From Microbacterium tenebrionis (GTDB lineage: Bacteria; Actinomycetota; Actinomycetes; Actinomycetales; Microbacteriaceae), in contig NZ_CAHJXQ010000001.1 of the NCBI RefSeq assembly GCF_903645325.1, positions 1-64,000 of the forward strand: DNA of 64,000 nt, in the 5' to 3' direction. The position numbers and the translations under genes are program-made. The notes below the pieces were generated by a model. It was not told where the DNA came from. It made no database searches and was given only the letters and a program-made list of their open reading frames with translations. How positions within the stretch are numbered: position 1 is the stretch's first letter; every line of letters starts with the position of its first letter. Positions 33,859 to 43,375 of this stretch are shown here, piece after piece.

Positions 33859-34869
33859 ATGTCGACCTCAACCCGACAGCGTCCGATCCGCTTGGGCACC
33901 CGGCGCAGTGCGCTCGCCCAGGCCCAGTCCGGGCACGTCGCCGCAGCCCTCGAGAAGATCTCCGGCCGCCCCGTCGAGCTCGTCCCCATCGTCTCCGAGG
34001 GCGATACGAACCGCGCCTCCCTGTCCGAGATCGGCGGGCTCGGCATCTTCGCGACGCGTCTTCGTGAGGCTCTGCTCGCCGGCCAGTGCGACATCCTCGT
34101 CCACTCGCTCAAGGACCTGCCCACCGCGATCCCCGACGGCCTCGTCATCGCAGCGACGCCCGTGCGCGAGGACGCCCGCGATGTCGTGATCACGCGCGAC
34201 GGGACACCGCTGCACCGGCTGCCGGCCGGCGCGAAGATCGGCACCGGCTCGCCGCGACGGATCGCACAGGTGCGCATCCGCGCCCGGCGCGCTGAGGTCG
34301 TCGACATCCGCGGCAACGTCGACTCGCGCCTCGCGCGCGTCGAGGCCGGCGAACTGGATGCGGTCATCCTCGCCGCCGCCGGCCTGTCCCGGCTCGGATC
34401 CGAGACGGCGCTCCAGCGCGAAGAGCTGGGGCTCGCCGAATGGCCGACGGCTCCGGGGCAGGGATCGCTCGCGGTCGAGACCACGGCGGATGCGGCATCC
34501 GATCTGCGCGCAGCGCTCGCCGAACTCGACGACGAGAACACCCGTCTGGCGATCACAGTGGAGCGCGCCGTGCTGGAGGGACTGGATGCCGGATGCCAGG
34601 CGCCGATGGCTGCGCACGCGGTCGTCACGGGTGACGCCGTGCGCGTCCGGAGTGTCGTCTACGACCCAGCCGGAGAGCGGCGGATCGGACTCGACGTCAC
34701 GGAATCCCTGAACCGGGGGTATATTCGGAGTCACGGCAGTGGCAACGAAGCGGATGCTGCCGATGGCGCAACCCTGACTCTCGCCGCACGCGAGCTCGGG
34801 ATCTCTGTCGCCCGTCGGCTGCTCGAACAAGGGGCGGCCGACCTCGTACCCCGAGAGCAACCGTTATGA
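33859..34869 (+). CDS. hemC: Hydroxymethylbilane synthase (porphobilinogen deaminase)
   Basis: The product has 336 residues. It opens with RLGTRRSALAQAQSGHVAAAL, shows HSLKDLPTAIPDGL, and carries the dipyrromethane-binding Cys in LDAGCQAPMAAHAVV (about residue 246). It polymerises four porphobilinogens to hydroxymethylbilane in the cytosol. It begins three bases after chdC, and its stop overlaps the hemD start by four bases. Confidence 0.96.
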   Translation: MSTSTRQRPIRLGTRRSALAQAQSGHVAAALEKISGRPVELVPIVSEGDTNRASLSEIGGLGIFATRLREALLAGQCDILVHSLKDLPTAIPDGLVIAATPVREDARDVVITRDGTPLHRLPAGAKIGTGSPRRIAQVRIRARRAEVVDIRGNVDSRLARVEAGELDAVILAAAGLSRLGSETALQREELGLAEWPTAPGQGSLAVETTADAASDLRAALAELDDENTRLAITVERAVLEGLDAGCQAPMAAHAVVTGDAVRVRSVVYDPAGERRIGLDVTESLNRGYIRSHGSGNEADAADGATLTLAARELGISVARRLLEQGAADLVPREQPL

Positions 34870-35663
34870 CCACACCCGAAACCAAGCACGACAAGCCACT
34901 GTCCGGCTGGCGCGTCCTCGTTCCGCGAGGAGGCCCGTGGGGCGACGGCGTCGCCGCTTCCCTGCGCTCCCAGGGCGCCACGCCCGTCGTGGCGCCGCTC
35001 ATCAACTTCGGCCCCACCACAGACCAGGCCGCGCTGGACGACGCGCTCGAGAAGCTCGCCGCCGGCGAGTACGACTGGCTGACGGTCACGAGCGCCACGA
35101 CCGTCGACGTCCTCTTCGCGCACCGCGCCGTCGTGCCGAAGTCCACGAAGATAGCCGCCGTCGGCGAGACGACCGCAGCGGCGCTCCACGCCGTCGGCTA
35201 CGAGGTCGCGCTCGTGCCCGACGCCGACAACTCCGCAGCGGGCATGGCCCAGCAGCTCATCGCGCTCGAGCCGGAACCGCGCCGCATCCTGACCCTCCGC
35301 AGCGAGATCGCCAAGCCCGTGCTGACCCGCTCGCTCATCGCCGCGGGCCACGACGTGTCGAGCATCGTCGCCTACCGCACCGTCGGCGTGCCGGTCACCG
35401 AGCGCATCCGCCGCGACGTCGAGAGCGGCCGCATCAACGCGATCCTCATCACGAGCGGCTCGGTCGCCGAGCAGGTGCGCGAGCAGTTCCCCGACATCCC
35501 AGATGAGACCCTGCTTGCCGCGATCGGGCCGCGCACCGCGAACGACGCGCGTCGGGCCGGGCTCCCGATCGCGGTGGTCGCCGACAGGCAGACCGTCGAC
35601 GCCCTGATCGACGCCGTCGCGCACTTCACGCTTCCGCACGCGGCCGACGAGTTCGCGCCGTGA
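34866..35663 (+). CDS. hemD: Uroporphyrinogen-III synthase
   Basis: The product has 265 residues in two HemD-like domains. Recognisable parts are LSGWRVLVPRGGPWGDGVAASL at the start, DWLTVTSATTVDVLF (about residues 73-87), and ILITSGSVAEQVREQ (about 195-209). The enzyme cyclises hydroxymethylbilane with inversion of ring D. Family identity is low in general, but the position between hemC and hemB, with four-base overlaps on both sides, makes the call firm. Confidence 0.94.
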   Translation: MTTPETKHDKPLSGWRVLVPRGGPWGDGVAASLRSQGATPVVAPLINFGPTTDQAALDDALEKLAAGEYDWLTVTSATTVDVLFAHRAVVPKSTKIAAVGETTAAALHAVGYEVALVPDADNSAAGMAQQLIALEPEPRRILTLRSEIAKPVLTRSLIAAGHDVSSIVAYRTVGVPVTERIRRDVESGRINAILITSGSVAEQVREQFPDIPDETLLAAIGPRTANDARRAGLPIAVVADRQTVDALIDAVAHFTLPHAADEFAP

Positions 35664-36655
35664 GTTACGCATCCGCCGGCTTCCCCGAGATCCGACCGCG
35701 GCGGCTGCGGCAGTCGCCGGGTGTCCGCGCTCTCGTGCGCGAGACGACGGTCGAGCCGCAGCAGCTGGTTCTGCCGATGTTCGTGCGCGAGGGGCTGAGC
35801 GAGGCCGTGCCGATCTCGTCGATGCCCGGCGTCGTCCAGCACTCGCTGGACTCCCTGCGCCGCGCAGCCGTCGAGGCTGCGGAGGCCGGAGTCGGCGGCG
35901 TCATGCTGTTCGGCGTCCCTCAGGTGCGGGATGCCACCGGCTCCGGCGCGGACGATCCGGACGGCATCCTCAACGTGGCCACGCGCGCGCTGGCCTCGGA
36001 GGTGGGCGATCGTCTCGTCGTGCAGACCGATCTCTGCCTCGATGAGTTCACCGACCACGGGCACTGCGGAGTGCTGGCGGACGACGGCTCCGTCGACAAC
36101 GACGCGACTCTGGACCGGTACGTGGCGATGGCGATCGCGCAGGCGCGCGCTGGATCGCACCTGCTGGGGCTGTCGGGAATGATGGACGGTCAGGTCACGG
36201 CGATCCGTCGCGGACTGGATGCCGAGGGCTTCACCGACACGCTCCTGCTCGGGTACGCGGCCAAGTACGCCAGCGCCTTCTACGGTCCGTTCCGCGAGGC
36301 GGTCGATTCGCAGCTGCAGGGCGACCGGCGCACGTACCAGCTCGATCCGGGCAACCGCCGCGAGGGCGTCCGCGAGGCGCTGATCGACGAGGCCGAGGGT
36401 GCGGACATCGTGATGGTCAAGCCGGCGATGAGCTTCCTCGACGTGCTGCGCGAAGTGCGCGACGCGGTGCGCGTGCCGGTGTGGGCCTACCAGATCTCGG
36501 GCGAGTACGCGATGATCGAGGCGGCCGCCGCGAACGGCTGGATAGACCGCCGTGCGGCCGTGCTCGAGTCGTTGCTGTCGATCCGTCGCGCCGGCGCCGA
36601 CGCCGTCCTCACGTACTGGGCGACCGAAGCCGCCGGCTGGCTCCGCGAACGCTGA
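35660..36655 (+). CDS. hemB: Delta-aminolevulinic acid dehydratase (porphobilinogen synthase)
   Basis: The product has 331 residues from a GTG start overlapping the hemD stop (GTGA). The two Schiff-base lysines are in AAKYASAFYGPF (about residue 201) and IVMVKPAMSF (about 256). The metal loop reads DLCLDEFTDHGHCG: the first and last Cys of the zinc-type enzyme remain but the middle Cys is Asp. It condenses two aminolevulinates to porphobilinogen. A 150-bp gap with GC-rich inverted words separates it from hemL. Confidence 0.95.
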   Translation: MSYASAGFPEIRPRRLRQSPGVRALVRETTVEPQQLVLPMFVREGLSEAVPISSMPGVVQHSLDSLRRAAVEAAEAGVGGVMLFGVPQVRDATGSGADDPDGILNVATRALASEVGDRLVVQTDLCLDEFTDHGHCGVLADDGSVDNDATLDRYVAMAIAQARAGSHLLGLSGMMDGQVTAIRRGLDAEGFTDTLLLGYAAKYASAFYGPFREAVDSQLQGDRRTYQLDPGNRREGVREALIDEAEGADIVMVKPAMSFLDVLREVRDAVRVPVWAYQISGEYAMIEAAAANGWIDRRAAVLESLLSIRRAGADAVLTYWATEAAGWLRER

Positions 36656-36805
36656 GCCGCCCGGGCGCCCGGGTGGCCTCTCGGGCGGGCCTCGAGAGCC
36701 TGACTTTCGCGGGTCGCCCCGCGAAGGCGCGAAGCGCCGAAGACGAAACGGGCTGAGCGACCGAAAGCGAGCCGACGCCGAACCGAAGCACGAACAGGAG
36801 CCACC

Positions 36806-38134
36806 ATGACCGACCGCAACGACGAGCTCTTCTCCGCCGCGCGCACGGTGACCCCCGGAGGCGTGAACTCGCCCGTCCGCGCGTACGGTTCCGTCGGCGG
36901 GACGCCGCGGTTCCTGGCATCCGCCCACGGCGCGTACGTGACCGATGCCGCGGGCGACGAATACGTCGACCTCGTGGCATCGTGGGGGCCGGCGCTGCTC
37001 GGGCACGCGCACCCTCAGGTCGTCGCCGCCGTGCAGGATGCCGCCGCCCGCGGCCTGTCGTTCGGCGCTCCCACCGAGGGCGAGGTCGCACTCGCGCGCA
37101 AGATCACCGAGCGCGTCCGCCTCGGCGACCTCGCACCGATCGAGCGCGTGCGCCTGGTCTCCACCGGCACCGAGGCGACCATGACTGCGATCCGCCTCGC
37201 CCGCGGCGCCACCGGCCGCGACCTCCTCGTGAAGTTCGCCGGGCACTACCACGGCCACTCGGACGGACTGCTCGCGGAGGCCGGTTCCGGCGTCGCGACC
37301 CTCGCCCTGCCCGGTTCGGCCGGAGTCCCGGCCCCGATCGCCGCGCAGACCCTTGTGATCGGATACAACGACCGCGACGCGCTCGAGGCCGTGTTCGCCG
37401 AGCACGGCGACCGGATCGCCGCCGTCATCGTCGAGGCCGCCGCCGCCAACATGGGCGTCGTCGCTCCCGAGCCCGGCTTCAACCGGTTCATCGCCGACAC
37501 CGCGCACGCGCACGGCGCGCTCATGATCCTCGACGAGGTGCTCACCGGATTCCGCGTCCACCACGCCGGGTTCTGGGCGCTGCAGGCGGCGACGGGCGAG
37601 GAGTACCTGCCCGACATCATCACGTTCGGAAAGGTCGTCGGCGGGGGGATGCCGCTGGCCGCCCTCGGCGGACGCGCCGACGTCATGGATCTGCTCGCGC
37701 CGACCGGCCCGGTCTACCAGGCGGGAACCCTGTCGGGGAACCCACTGTCCGTCGCCGCGGGCCTCGAGACCCTCCGCTTGGCCACGCCCGCGGTCTACGC
37801 GAAGGTGGATGCCGCGGCATCCCGCATCGCCGACGCCCTGGACGCCGCGCTCACGGAGGCCGGCGTCGTGCACGCCATCCCCCGGGCGGGCAACCTGTTC
37901 GGCGTGGCCTTCGCCGAGACCGCGCCGCGCACCTACGCCGAAGCCCAGGCGCAGGAGTCCTTCCGCTACGCGCCCTTCTTCCACGCCATGCGCGAGCAGC
38001 GCGTCGCGCTGCCGCCGAGCGTGTTCGAGGCGTGGTTCCTCACCGCGGCCCACGACGACGAGGCGCTGAGCCGCATCGAGGCTGCGCTGCCGGCGGCTGC
38101 GCGGGCCGCGGCATCCGCCTCCCGTCCGGCATAG
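36806..38134 (+). CDS. hemL: Glutamate-1-semialdehyde 2,1-aminomutase
   Basis: The product has 442 residues, a PLP enzyme of the class III aminotransferase type. It opens with [17 protein letters not shown], binds PLP via Lys in [18 protein letters not shown] (about residue 276), and has [15 protein letters not shown] downstream. It makes 5-aminolevulinate from the HemA product. GGAG lies five bases before the ATG. It ends the haem cluster and may have its own promoter in the 150-bp gap after hemB. Confidence 0.96.
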   Translation: MTDRNDELFSAARTVTPGGVNSPVRAYGSVGGTPRFLASAHGAYVTDAAGDEYVDLVASWGPALLGHAHPQVVAAVQDAAARGLSFGAPTEGEVALARKITERVRLGDLAPIERVRLVSTGTEATMTAIRLARGATGRDLLVKFAGHYHGHSDGLLAEAGSGVATLALPGSAGVPAPIAAQTLVIGYNDRDALEAVFAEHGDRIAAVIVEAAAANMGVVAPEPGFNRFIADTAHAHGALMILDEVLTGFRVHHAGFWALQAATGEEYLPDIITFGKVVGGGMPLAALGGRADVMDLLAPTGPVYQAGTLSGNPLSVAAGLETLRLATPAVYAKVDAAASRIADALDAALTEAGVVHAIPRAGNLFGVAFAETAPRTYAEAQAQESFRYAPFFHAMREQRVALPPSVFEAWFLTAAHDDEALSRIEAALPAAARAAASASRPA

Positions 38135-38302
38135 CTCCGGAGTTTCTTCCGATTTCCGCTGTCTTCGTCGCGCCGCACAGCGACGGAGCGCACTTTCTCC
38201 GGAGTTGTGCTCGGCGCGACTGAGGAACCGCACAACGCGATCGTTGTCGGGCTGTGAGGAAGTCGCACGCCGTTTACAGGTCGACGCTGGCAGACTGGAC
38301 GA
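38134..38302. promoter_or_regulatory. Intergenic region with repeated CTCCGGAGTT and other operator-like words
   Basis: CTCCGGAGTT occurs at about 38134-38143 and again at 38197-38206. ACAACG (38232-38237) and CGTTGT (38242-38247) form an inverted repeat with a four-base spacer. TGAGGAA followed by a CGCAC word appears twice (about 38221 and 38256). CAGACT (38291-38296) is a -10-like box six bases before the next ATG. I cannot name the regulator. Confidence 0.4.
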
Positions 38303-38752
38303 ATGGTGACCCTGTTCCTGGACCAGACGCAACTCGAGGTTGTGCTCTCTCCGGTCGAGCGTGCGGCCACGTTCCACCGCGAGAACCTGCGGATCGCGCG
38401 GGAGACCATCACGAAGGTGCAGCTCACCGATGACGCGTGGACCTGGTTGCGCGGCGTCCCGGGGCCGGGCACGCACCTCCCCGGCATCCTCGCCGCGGGC
38501 ACCTGGAAGGCGGCTGCGACGACGGACTTCGTCCTCATCCGCCGGCGCCGGCCGAGCGTGGTCATCGATCTCGACGGCGACGAGCAGTTCCAGCGGTTGA
38601 TCTTCACCACCCGGCACGGACTCGCCCTCACGCAGGCGCTTCGGCTCGATGCATCGGAGGAGCCGGTGGACGTCGTCGAACTCGCGGGAACGGCGCCGAT
38701 TCCGGTCGTGACGGGACGTCAGCGGCCGGTCATCCGGCCGCGCCCGGTCTGA
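38303..38752 (+). CDS. Uncharacterised protein, 149 aa
   Basis: The protein is soluble and basic, reading MVTLFLDQTQLEVVLSPVERAATFHRE at the start. A central segment (AATTDFVLIRRRRPSVVIDLDGDEQFQRLIFTT) alternates short strands and charged turns, possibly a PH-like barrel. The C-terminus is Pro/Arg rich. No catalytic motif was seen. The leaderless -10 arrangement supports expression. It is convergent with the ABC ATPase gene, only two bases apart. Confidence 0.7.
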   Translation: MVTLFLDQTQLEVVLSPVERAATFHRENLRIARETITKVQLTDDAWTWLRGVPGPGTHLPGILAAGTWKAAATTDFVLIRRRRPSVVIDLDGDEQFQRLIFTTRHGLALTQALRLDASEEPVDVVELAGTAPIPVVTGRQRPVIRPRPV

Positions 38753-38754
38753 GC

Positions 38755-40314
38755 TCAGCCCCGGTCGGACTCTTCGGAGTCGTGCTCGGGCGCGCCCTCT
38801 GCTGCGCTCTCATCGGGTGCAGTTCCCTCGTGCGGTGCCTCGCCGTCGGCCGGAGCGTCTTCGGGTGCGGCGTCGTCAGTGGCGGCCTCGTCAGGGGCGG
38901 CCTCGTCGAACCCCGGGACGATGTCGATCACGCGGGTGGCGTCGTCGGCATCGGCGGTTTCGGACTCTGCTTGGCCCTCGGCTGCTTCGGGTTCCTCCGC
39001 GGCCCCGGCCTCGACGGCCCCGGCCTCGACGGCCTCGACCTCGGCCGCCGCGCCGCTCGGGTCGGTGACCGGGTTCGCGAACATGCTGGCGACAGCGGCG
39101 AGACCGGCCAGGCCCGGCAGCGGGCGCTCGTCGGTGGATGCTTCGGAGGAAGCAGACGCTTCGCCCGCCTCCGTGGTCTCAGCGTCGACCAGCGCAGTGT
39201 CGTCGTCGCGCGGAGCGTCGTCCAGCGGTGCGTCGTCGTCCTGCGACGCGGCGTCGTCGCGCGACGAGTCGTCCTCCTGCGACGCGGCGTCGAGCGAAGC
39301 GAGTCGAAGCCGCTCGTCCTCGTCGGAGGCTTCCCCGGCAGCAGCCGGCTCCGCATCCCCGGCATCCGTCATCTCGAACAGCGTGTCCGCGTCTGTCGTC
39401 GCAGCCGGCTCCGGGCGGACGTACCGGTCGTTGACGAGGTCGAGGAAGACGTCCTCGAGCGTCGGACCGCGCTGCTGCAGAGTCGTCAGCGCGACGCCGG
39501 CGCGCGCCGTGACGCGACCGATCGTCGCGGCGTCGCTGCCGCGGACGGTGAGGCCGGATCGCAGGATCTCGTACTCGTATCCGGCATCCGCCAGCGCACC
39601 CGACAGGGCATCGCGATCGGGAGCATCCACGACGACGGGCCCGCTGCGGGGGTCGGCGAGATCTTCCATGGTGCCGGCGAACTTCAGCTCGCCGCGCGCG
39701 ATCACGAGGATCTCGTCGGCGATCTGCTCGACCTCCGACAGGACGTGCGACGAGACCAGGACGGTGCGTCCTTCGTCGGCGAGGCCGCGGATGAGCGTGC
39801 GCATCCAGCGGATGCCCTCGGGATCGAGCCCGTTGGCCGGCTCGTCGAGCACGAGGACTCCGGGGTCTCCGAGCAGAGCGGTCGCCGCGCTCAGGCGCTG
39901 GCGCATCCCGAGCGACAGGGCGGCGATGCGGGTGTCGACGTCGGCATCGAGTCCGACGAAGGAGATGAGCTCGCCGACGCGGCCCAGCGGGATGCCGTTC
40001 GCCTTGGCCGTCGTGATCAGGTGGCGCTCGACCGTGCGACGGGCGCGGAAGCCGGGGTCGTCGAGCATCGCGCCGATGACGCGGGCGGGGCTGCGCAGCT
40101 CCGCGTAGCGGGAGCCGCCGATCGTGGCCGTGCCGCTGGTCGGCCGCTCGAGCCCGAGCAGCATCCGCAGAGTCGTGGTCTTGCCCGCGCCGTTGGGCCC
40201 GAGGAACCCGGTGACGACCCCCGGATTGACGCGCGCGGAGAAGTCCGACACCGCGGCGACCGCGCCGAAGCGCTTGGTCGCACGGTCGAACTCGATCAGC
40301 TGTCCGTCTGCCAT
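38755..40314 (-). CDS. ABC transporter ATPase with ~200-residue acidic C-terminal tail
   Basis: The product has 519 residues. The first ~310 are a normal NatA/CcmA-type ATPase: Walker A GPNGAGKTTT (about residue 38), Q-loop region, signature LSLGMRQRLS, Walker B VLVLDEPANGLDPEG and the H-loop SSHVLSE. The remaining ~200 residues are almost all Asp, Glu, Ala, Ser and Pro, with repeated DD clusters (SSRDDAASQDDDAPLDDAPR), and should be disordered. No permease gene is adjacent. AGGAAAGG lies six bases before ATG 40314. The dispersed 18-bp repeat lies in frame inside the tail (39291-39308). Confidence 0.87.
   Translation of the reverse strand: MADGQLIEFDRATKRFGAVAAVSDFSARVNPGVVTGFLGPNGAGKTTTLRMLLGLERPTSGTATIGGSRYAELRSPARVIGAMLDDPGFRARRTVERHLITTAKANGIPLGRVGELISFVGLDADVDTRIAALSLGMRQRLSAATALLGDPGVLVLDEPANGLDPEGIRWMRTLIRGLADEGRTVLVSSHVLSEVEQIADEILVIARGELKFAGTMEDLADPRSGPVVVDAPDRDALSGALADAGYEYEILRSGLTVRGSDAATIGRVTARAGVALTTLQQRGPTLEDVFLDLVNDRYVRPEPAATTDADTLFEMTDAGDAEPAAAGEASDEDERLRLASLDAASQEDDSSRDDAASQDDDAPLDDAPRDDDTALVDAETTEAGEASASSEASTDERPLPGLAGLAAVASMFANPVTDPSGAAAEVEAVEAGAVEAGAAEEPEAAEGQAESETADADDATRVIDIVPGFDEAAPDEAATDDAAPEDAPADGEAPHEGTAPDESAAEGAPEHDSEESDRG
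39291..39308 (-). repeat. 18-bp dispersed repeat, copy 2 (inside the ABC ATPase tail)
   Basis: Identical in reverse to TTCGACTCGCTTCGCTCG at 24130-24147. Here it is translated in frame as part of RLRLASLDAAS in the acidic tail. Confidence 0.8.
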
Positions 40315-40423
40315 CAAGTGCCTTTCCTGCATGGGCGTTCTCCCCATCTTGCCGGAAAACACGCAGAATTCCGCATCGACCGAGCGCAGAAACCCCAGAA
40401 CAGGCCCATGTAACGTGGCCAGG

Positions 40424-41485
40424 GTGACTGACATCGACGCCGAGCCCACCGTTCTCGTTCGCACCGAGGGTGCGCTGGGGCGGCTCACCCTCAACCGGCC
40501 GAAGGCGATCAACGCGCTCGACCTCGACATGATCGGGCAGCTCACCGCCGCCCTCAACGCCTGGCGCGCCGACACCGACATCGACATCGTCCTGCTCGAC
40601 GGGGCCGGCGACCGCGGGCTGTGCGCCGGCGGCGACGTGCGCGCTCTCTACGACCAGGTCACAGCCGGCGAGGCGCAGAGGACGGCAGATTTCTTCCGTG
40701 CCGAGTACGCCTTGAACCTCATGATCTCCGAGTATCCGAAGCCGATCGTCGCGATCGCCGACGGCATCACGATGGGCGGCGGCATCGGCCTCGCCGGCCA
40801 CGCCGCGATCCGCATCGTCACCGAGCGCAGCCGGCTGGCCATGCCGGAGACCCGCATCGGATTCACCCCCGACGTCGGCGGCACGTATCTGCTGGGCCGG
40901 TCCCCGGGACGCCTCGGCGAGTACCTGGGGCTCACCGGGGGCATCATGACGGCGGCGGATGCGGTGTACGCCGGCTTCGCGGATCACTACGTGCCCTCGC
41001 AGCGGCTCGACGACCTGCGCGAGGCGCTGCGCAACCGCGCCGATCCGACGAGCCCGTCCGAACTCGTGCTGCTGTTCGATGAGACGCCCGAGGCCTCGGC
41101 GCTCGCGGGGGAGCGCGCCTGGATCGACGAGGTCTTCTCCGCGGACTCCGTGGGCGAGATCGCGGATCGGCTCTCCGCACGCGCAGAGGTGTCGGCATCC
41201 GCCACCGCAGCCACGCTCGCCGAGCTGTCGCCGACGGGCCTCGCGGTGACGCTGGATGCCGTGCGCGAGGCGCGCGAGGGCACCCTTCGGGATGCGCTGA
41301 TCGGCGAGTACCGGCGCGTGATGTGGTTCGCGACGCAGCATCCCGACCTCGCCGAGGGCATTCGAGCGCAACTGGTCGACAAGGACCGCTCGCCGCGGTG
41401 GCAGCCGGCGACGATCGTGGAACTCGCCGAGGATGCCGGTGCCGGCGCTCGCGGATACGTCCCGGAGACCCCGCTGTTCGGCTGA
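40424..41485 (+). CDS. Enoyl-CoA hydratase / 3-hydroxyisobutyryl-CoA hydrolase-like
   Basis: The product has 353 residues from GTG 40424. The crotonase fold shows GRLTLNRPKAINALDLDM (about residues 16-33), the oxyanion loop LCAGGDVRALY (about 66-76) and the TMGGGIGLAGH loop (about 119-129) with MPETRIGFTPDVGGTYLL. The long C-terminal half (about 190-340) is typical of HIBYL-CoA hydrolases in valine breakdown rather than of short enoyl-CoA hydratases. TAACGT (40411-40416) lies seven bases before the GTG. It stands alone between two ABC loci. Confidence 0.85.
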   Translation: MTDIDAEPTVLVRTEGALGRLTLNRPKAINALDLDMIGQLTAALNAWRADTDIDIVLLDGAGDRGLCAGGDVRALYDQVTAGEAQRTADFFRAEYALNLMISEYPKPIVAIADGITMGGGIGLAGHAAIRIVTERSRLAMPETRIGFTPDVGGTYLLGRSPGRLGEYLGLTGGIMTAADAVYAGFADHYVPSQRLDDLREALRNRADPTSPSELVLLFDETPEASALAGERAWIDEVFSADSVGEIADRLSARAEVSASATAATLAELSPTGLAVTLDAVREAREGTLRDALIGEYRRVMWFATQHPDLAEGIRAQLVDKDRSPRWQPATIVELAEDAGAGARGYVPETPLFG

Positions 41486-41647
41486 CGACGACGTCGCAGG
41501 TTCTTGGACGCGGGTGAGAAATCCGGTCTCATCTGCGGGTCGTTCGCCTTGAGCGGATAATCCTCACGGGGGATGGGCAATGTCGGCGGGTCGTGGCACG
41601 CTAGCTTCTGGCCCTTTCGGGCTCTTCTCCAGAAGGACTCCTCCTCC

Positions 41648-43375
41648 ATGCTCGGAAAACTCCTCTTCCGCTATCTCTCCAAGTACTGGCCGTTGCTGGT
41701 CGGCGTGCTGGTCTTCCAGTTCGCCAGCGCCCTGGCCACGCTCTACCTGCCCCGCCTGAACGCCGACATCATCGACCAGGGCGTCGCGGCCGCCGACACC
41801 GGGTACATCTGGCGCACCGGCGCCTGGATGCTCGTCGTGTCGCTGGGCCAGATCGTCTGCTCGGTCGTCGCCACGTACTTCGCCGCGAAGGCGGCCATGA
41901 GCGTCGGCCGCGACATCCGCTCCGACGTGTTCGCGCGCGTGAGTAGCTTCTCGGAGCGCGAGGTGTCGCAGTTCGGCGCCGGCTCCCTCATCACCCGCAA
42001 CACCAATGACGTGCAGCAGGTGCAGATGCTGGCGATGATGGGCGCGACCATGTTCGTCACCGCGCCGCTGCTCGCCATCGGCGGCATCATCATGGCCGTG
42101 CAGCAGGACGTCGGCCTCAGCTGGCTGATCGCCGTCTCCGTGCCCGTGCTGCTGATCGTCGCCGTGCTGATCATCATGCGCATGGTCCCGCTGTTCCGCA
42201 AGAACCAGGGCAAGCTCGACCAGATCAACCGCGTCATGCGCGAGCAGCTCACCGGCGTCCGCGTCGTCCGCGCCTTCGTGCGCGAACGCGTCGAGGAGGA
42301 GCGGTTCCGCGAGACGAACACCGACCTCATGAAGCTCGGCCGCAACATCGGCTCGCTGTTCGTGCTGCTGTTCCCGCTGTTCATGCTGATCCTCAACGTC
42401 ACCGTGGTCGGCGTCATCTGGTTCGGCGGACTCGAGGTGCAGAACGGCAACGTCGAGGTCGGCACGCTGTTCGCCTTCATGCAGTACATCGGCCAGATCA
42501 TGATGGGCGTCATCATGTCGAGCTTCATGGCGATGATGATCCCGCGTGCGGCCGTCTCGGCAGAGCGCGTCGGCGAGGTGCTCGACGCCGAGTCGAGCCT
42601 CGAGCGTCCCGAGGACGGCGCAACCGACTTCCCGGTGCCCGGCACCGTGATGTTCGAGGACGTCGAGTTCACCTACCCCGGAGCCGACTCCGCGGTGCTC
42701 AGGAACATCTCGTTCGGCGCGGAGCGCGGCCAGACCGTCGCGATCGTCGGATCCACCGGCGCCGGCAAGACGACGCTGGTCTCGCTCATCCCGCGGCTGT
42801 TCGACGTCACCGGCGGCACGGTGCGGGTCGGCGGCGTCGATGTGCGCGAGGCCGACATGGACGCGCTGTGGAAGACGATCGGCCTCGTGCCGCAGCGTCC
42901 GTTCCTGTTCACCGGAACGATCGCGTCGAACCTGCGCTACGGCCGGTCCGATGCCACGGACGAGGAACTGTGGCGAGCGCTCGAGATCGCCCAGGCCAAG
43001 GACTTCGTCTCCGAGATGCCCGACGGGCTCGAGACCCGCATCGCCCAGGGCGGCACCAACGTCTCCGGCGGTCAGCGCCAGCGTCTGGCGATCGCCCGAG
43101 CCCTGGTGCACCAGCCCGAGATCCTCGTCTTCGACGACTCGTTCTCGGCGCTGGACCTGACGACGGACGCCAGGCTCCGGCAGGCGCTCTGGCGAGAACT
43201 GCCGCAGGTGACGAAGATCGTCGTCGCCCAGCGCGTTTCCACGATCACGGATGCCGACCGCATCGTGGTCCTTGAAGGAGGAGAGATGGTCGGCGTCGGC
43301 ACGCACGACGAACTCGTCGAGACCAACGACACCTACCGCGAGATCGTCGAGTCGCAGCTGGGGGTGGACGCATGA
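41648..43375 (+). CDS. ABC exporter half-transporter (heterodimer subunit 1, non-catalytic Walker B)
   Basis: The product has 575 residues: six membrane helices (about 15-310) then an ATPase domain. Walker A is GSTGAGKTTL, the signature is the canonical VSGGQRQRL, and Walker B reads ILVFDDSFSALD, so the catalytic Glu is replaced by Asp. The stop overlaps the start of the partner gene by four bases, which points to a heterodimeric exporter of the BmrCD/TM287-288 type. AGAAGGA lies about 11 bases before the ATG; GGATAAT (41558-41564) is a possible -10. Confidence 0.9.
   Translation: MLGKLLFRYLSKYWPLLVGVLVFQFASALATLYLPRLNADIIDQGVAAADTGYIWRTGAWMLVVSLGQIVCSVVATYFAAKAAMSVGRDIRSDVFARVSSFSEREVSQFGAGSLITRNTNDVQQVQMLAMMGATMFVTAPLLAIGGIIMAVQQDVGLSWLIAVSVPVLLIVAVLIIMRMVPLFRKNQGKLDQINRVMREQLTGVRVVRAFVRERVEEERFRETNTDLMKLGRNIGSLFVLLFPLFMLILNVTVVGVIWFGGLEVQNGNVEVGTLFAFMQYIGQIMMGVIMSSFMAMMIPRAAVSAERVGEVLDAESSLERPEDGATDFPVPGTVMFEDVEFTYPGADSAVLRNISFGAERGQTVAIVGSTGAGKTTLVSLIPRLFDVTGGTVRVGGVDVREADMDALWKTIGLVPQRPFLFTGTIASNLRYGRSDATDEELWRALEIAQAKDFVSEMPDGLETRIAQGGTNVSGGQRQRLAIARALVHQPEILVFDDSFSALDLTTDARLRQALWRELPQVTKIVVAQRVSTITDADRIVVLEGGEMVGVGTHDELVETNDTYREIVESQLGVDA

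Noticed and set aside
35372-38617. A 1081-codon minus-strand open frame across hemD-hemB-hemL
   Set aside because: It is antisense to well-recognised haem genes. Its composition (runs of Arg, Gly, Ala, Asp) is what GC-rich third positions produce on the opposite strand. No motif or start signal.
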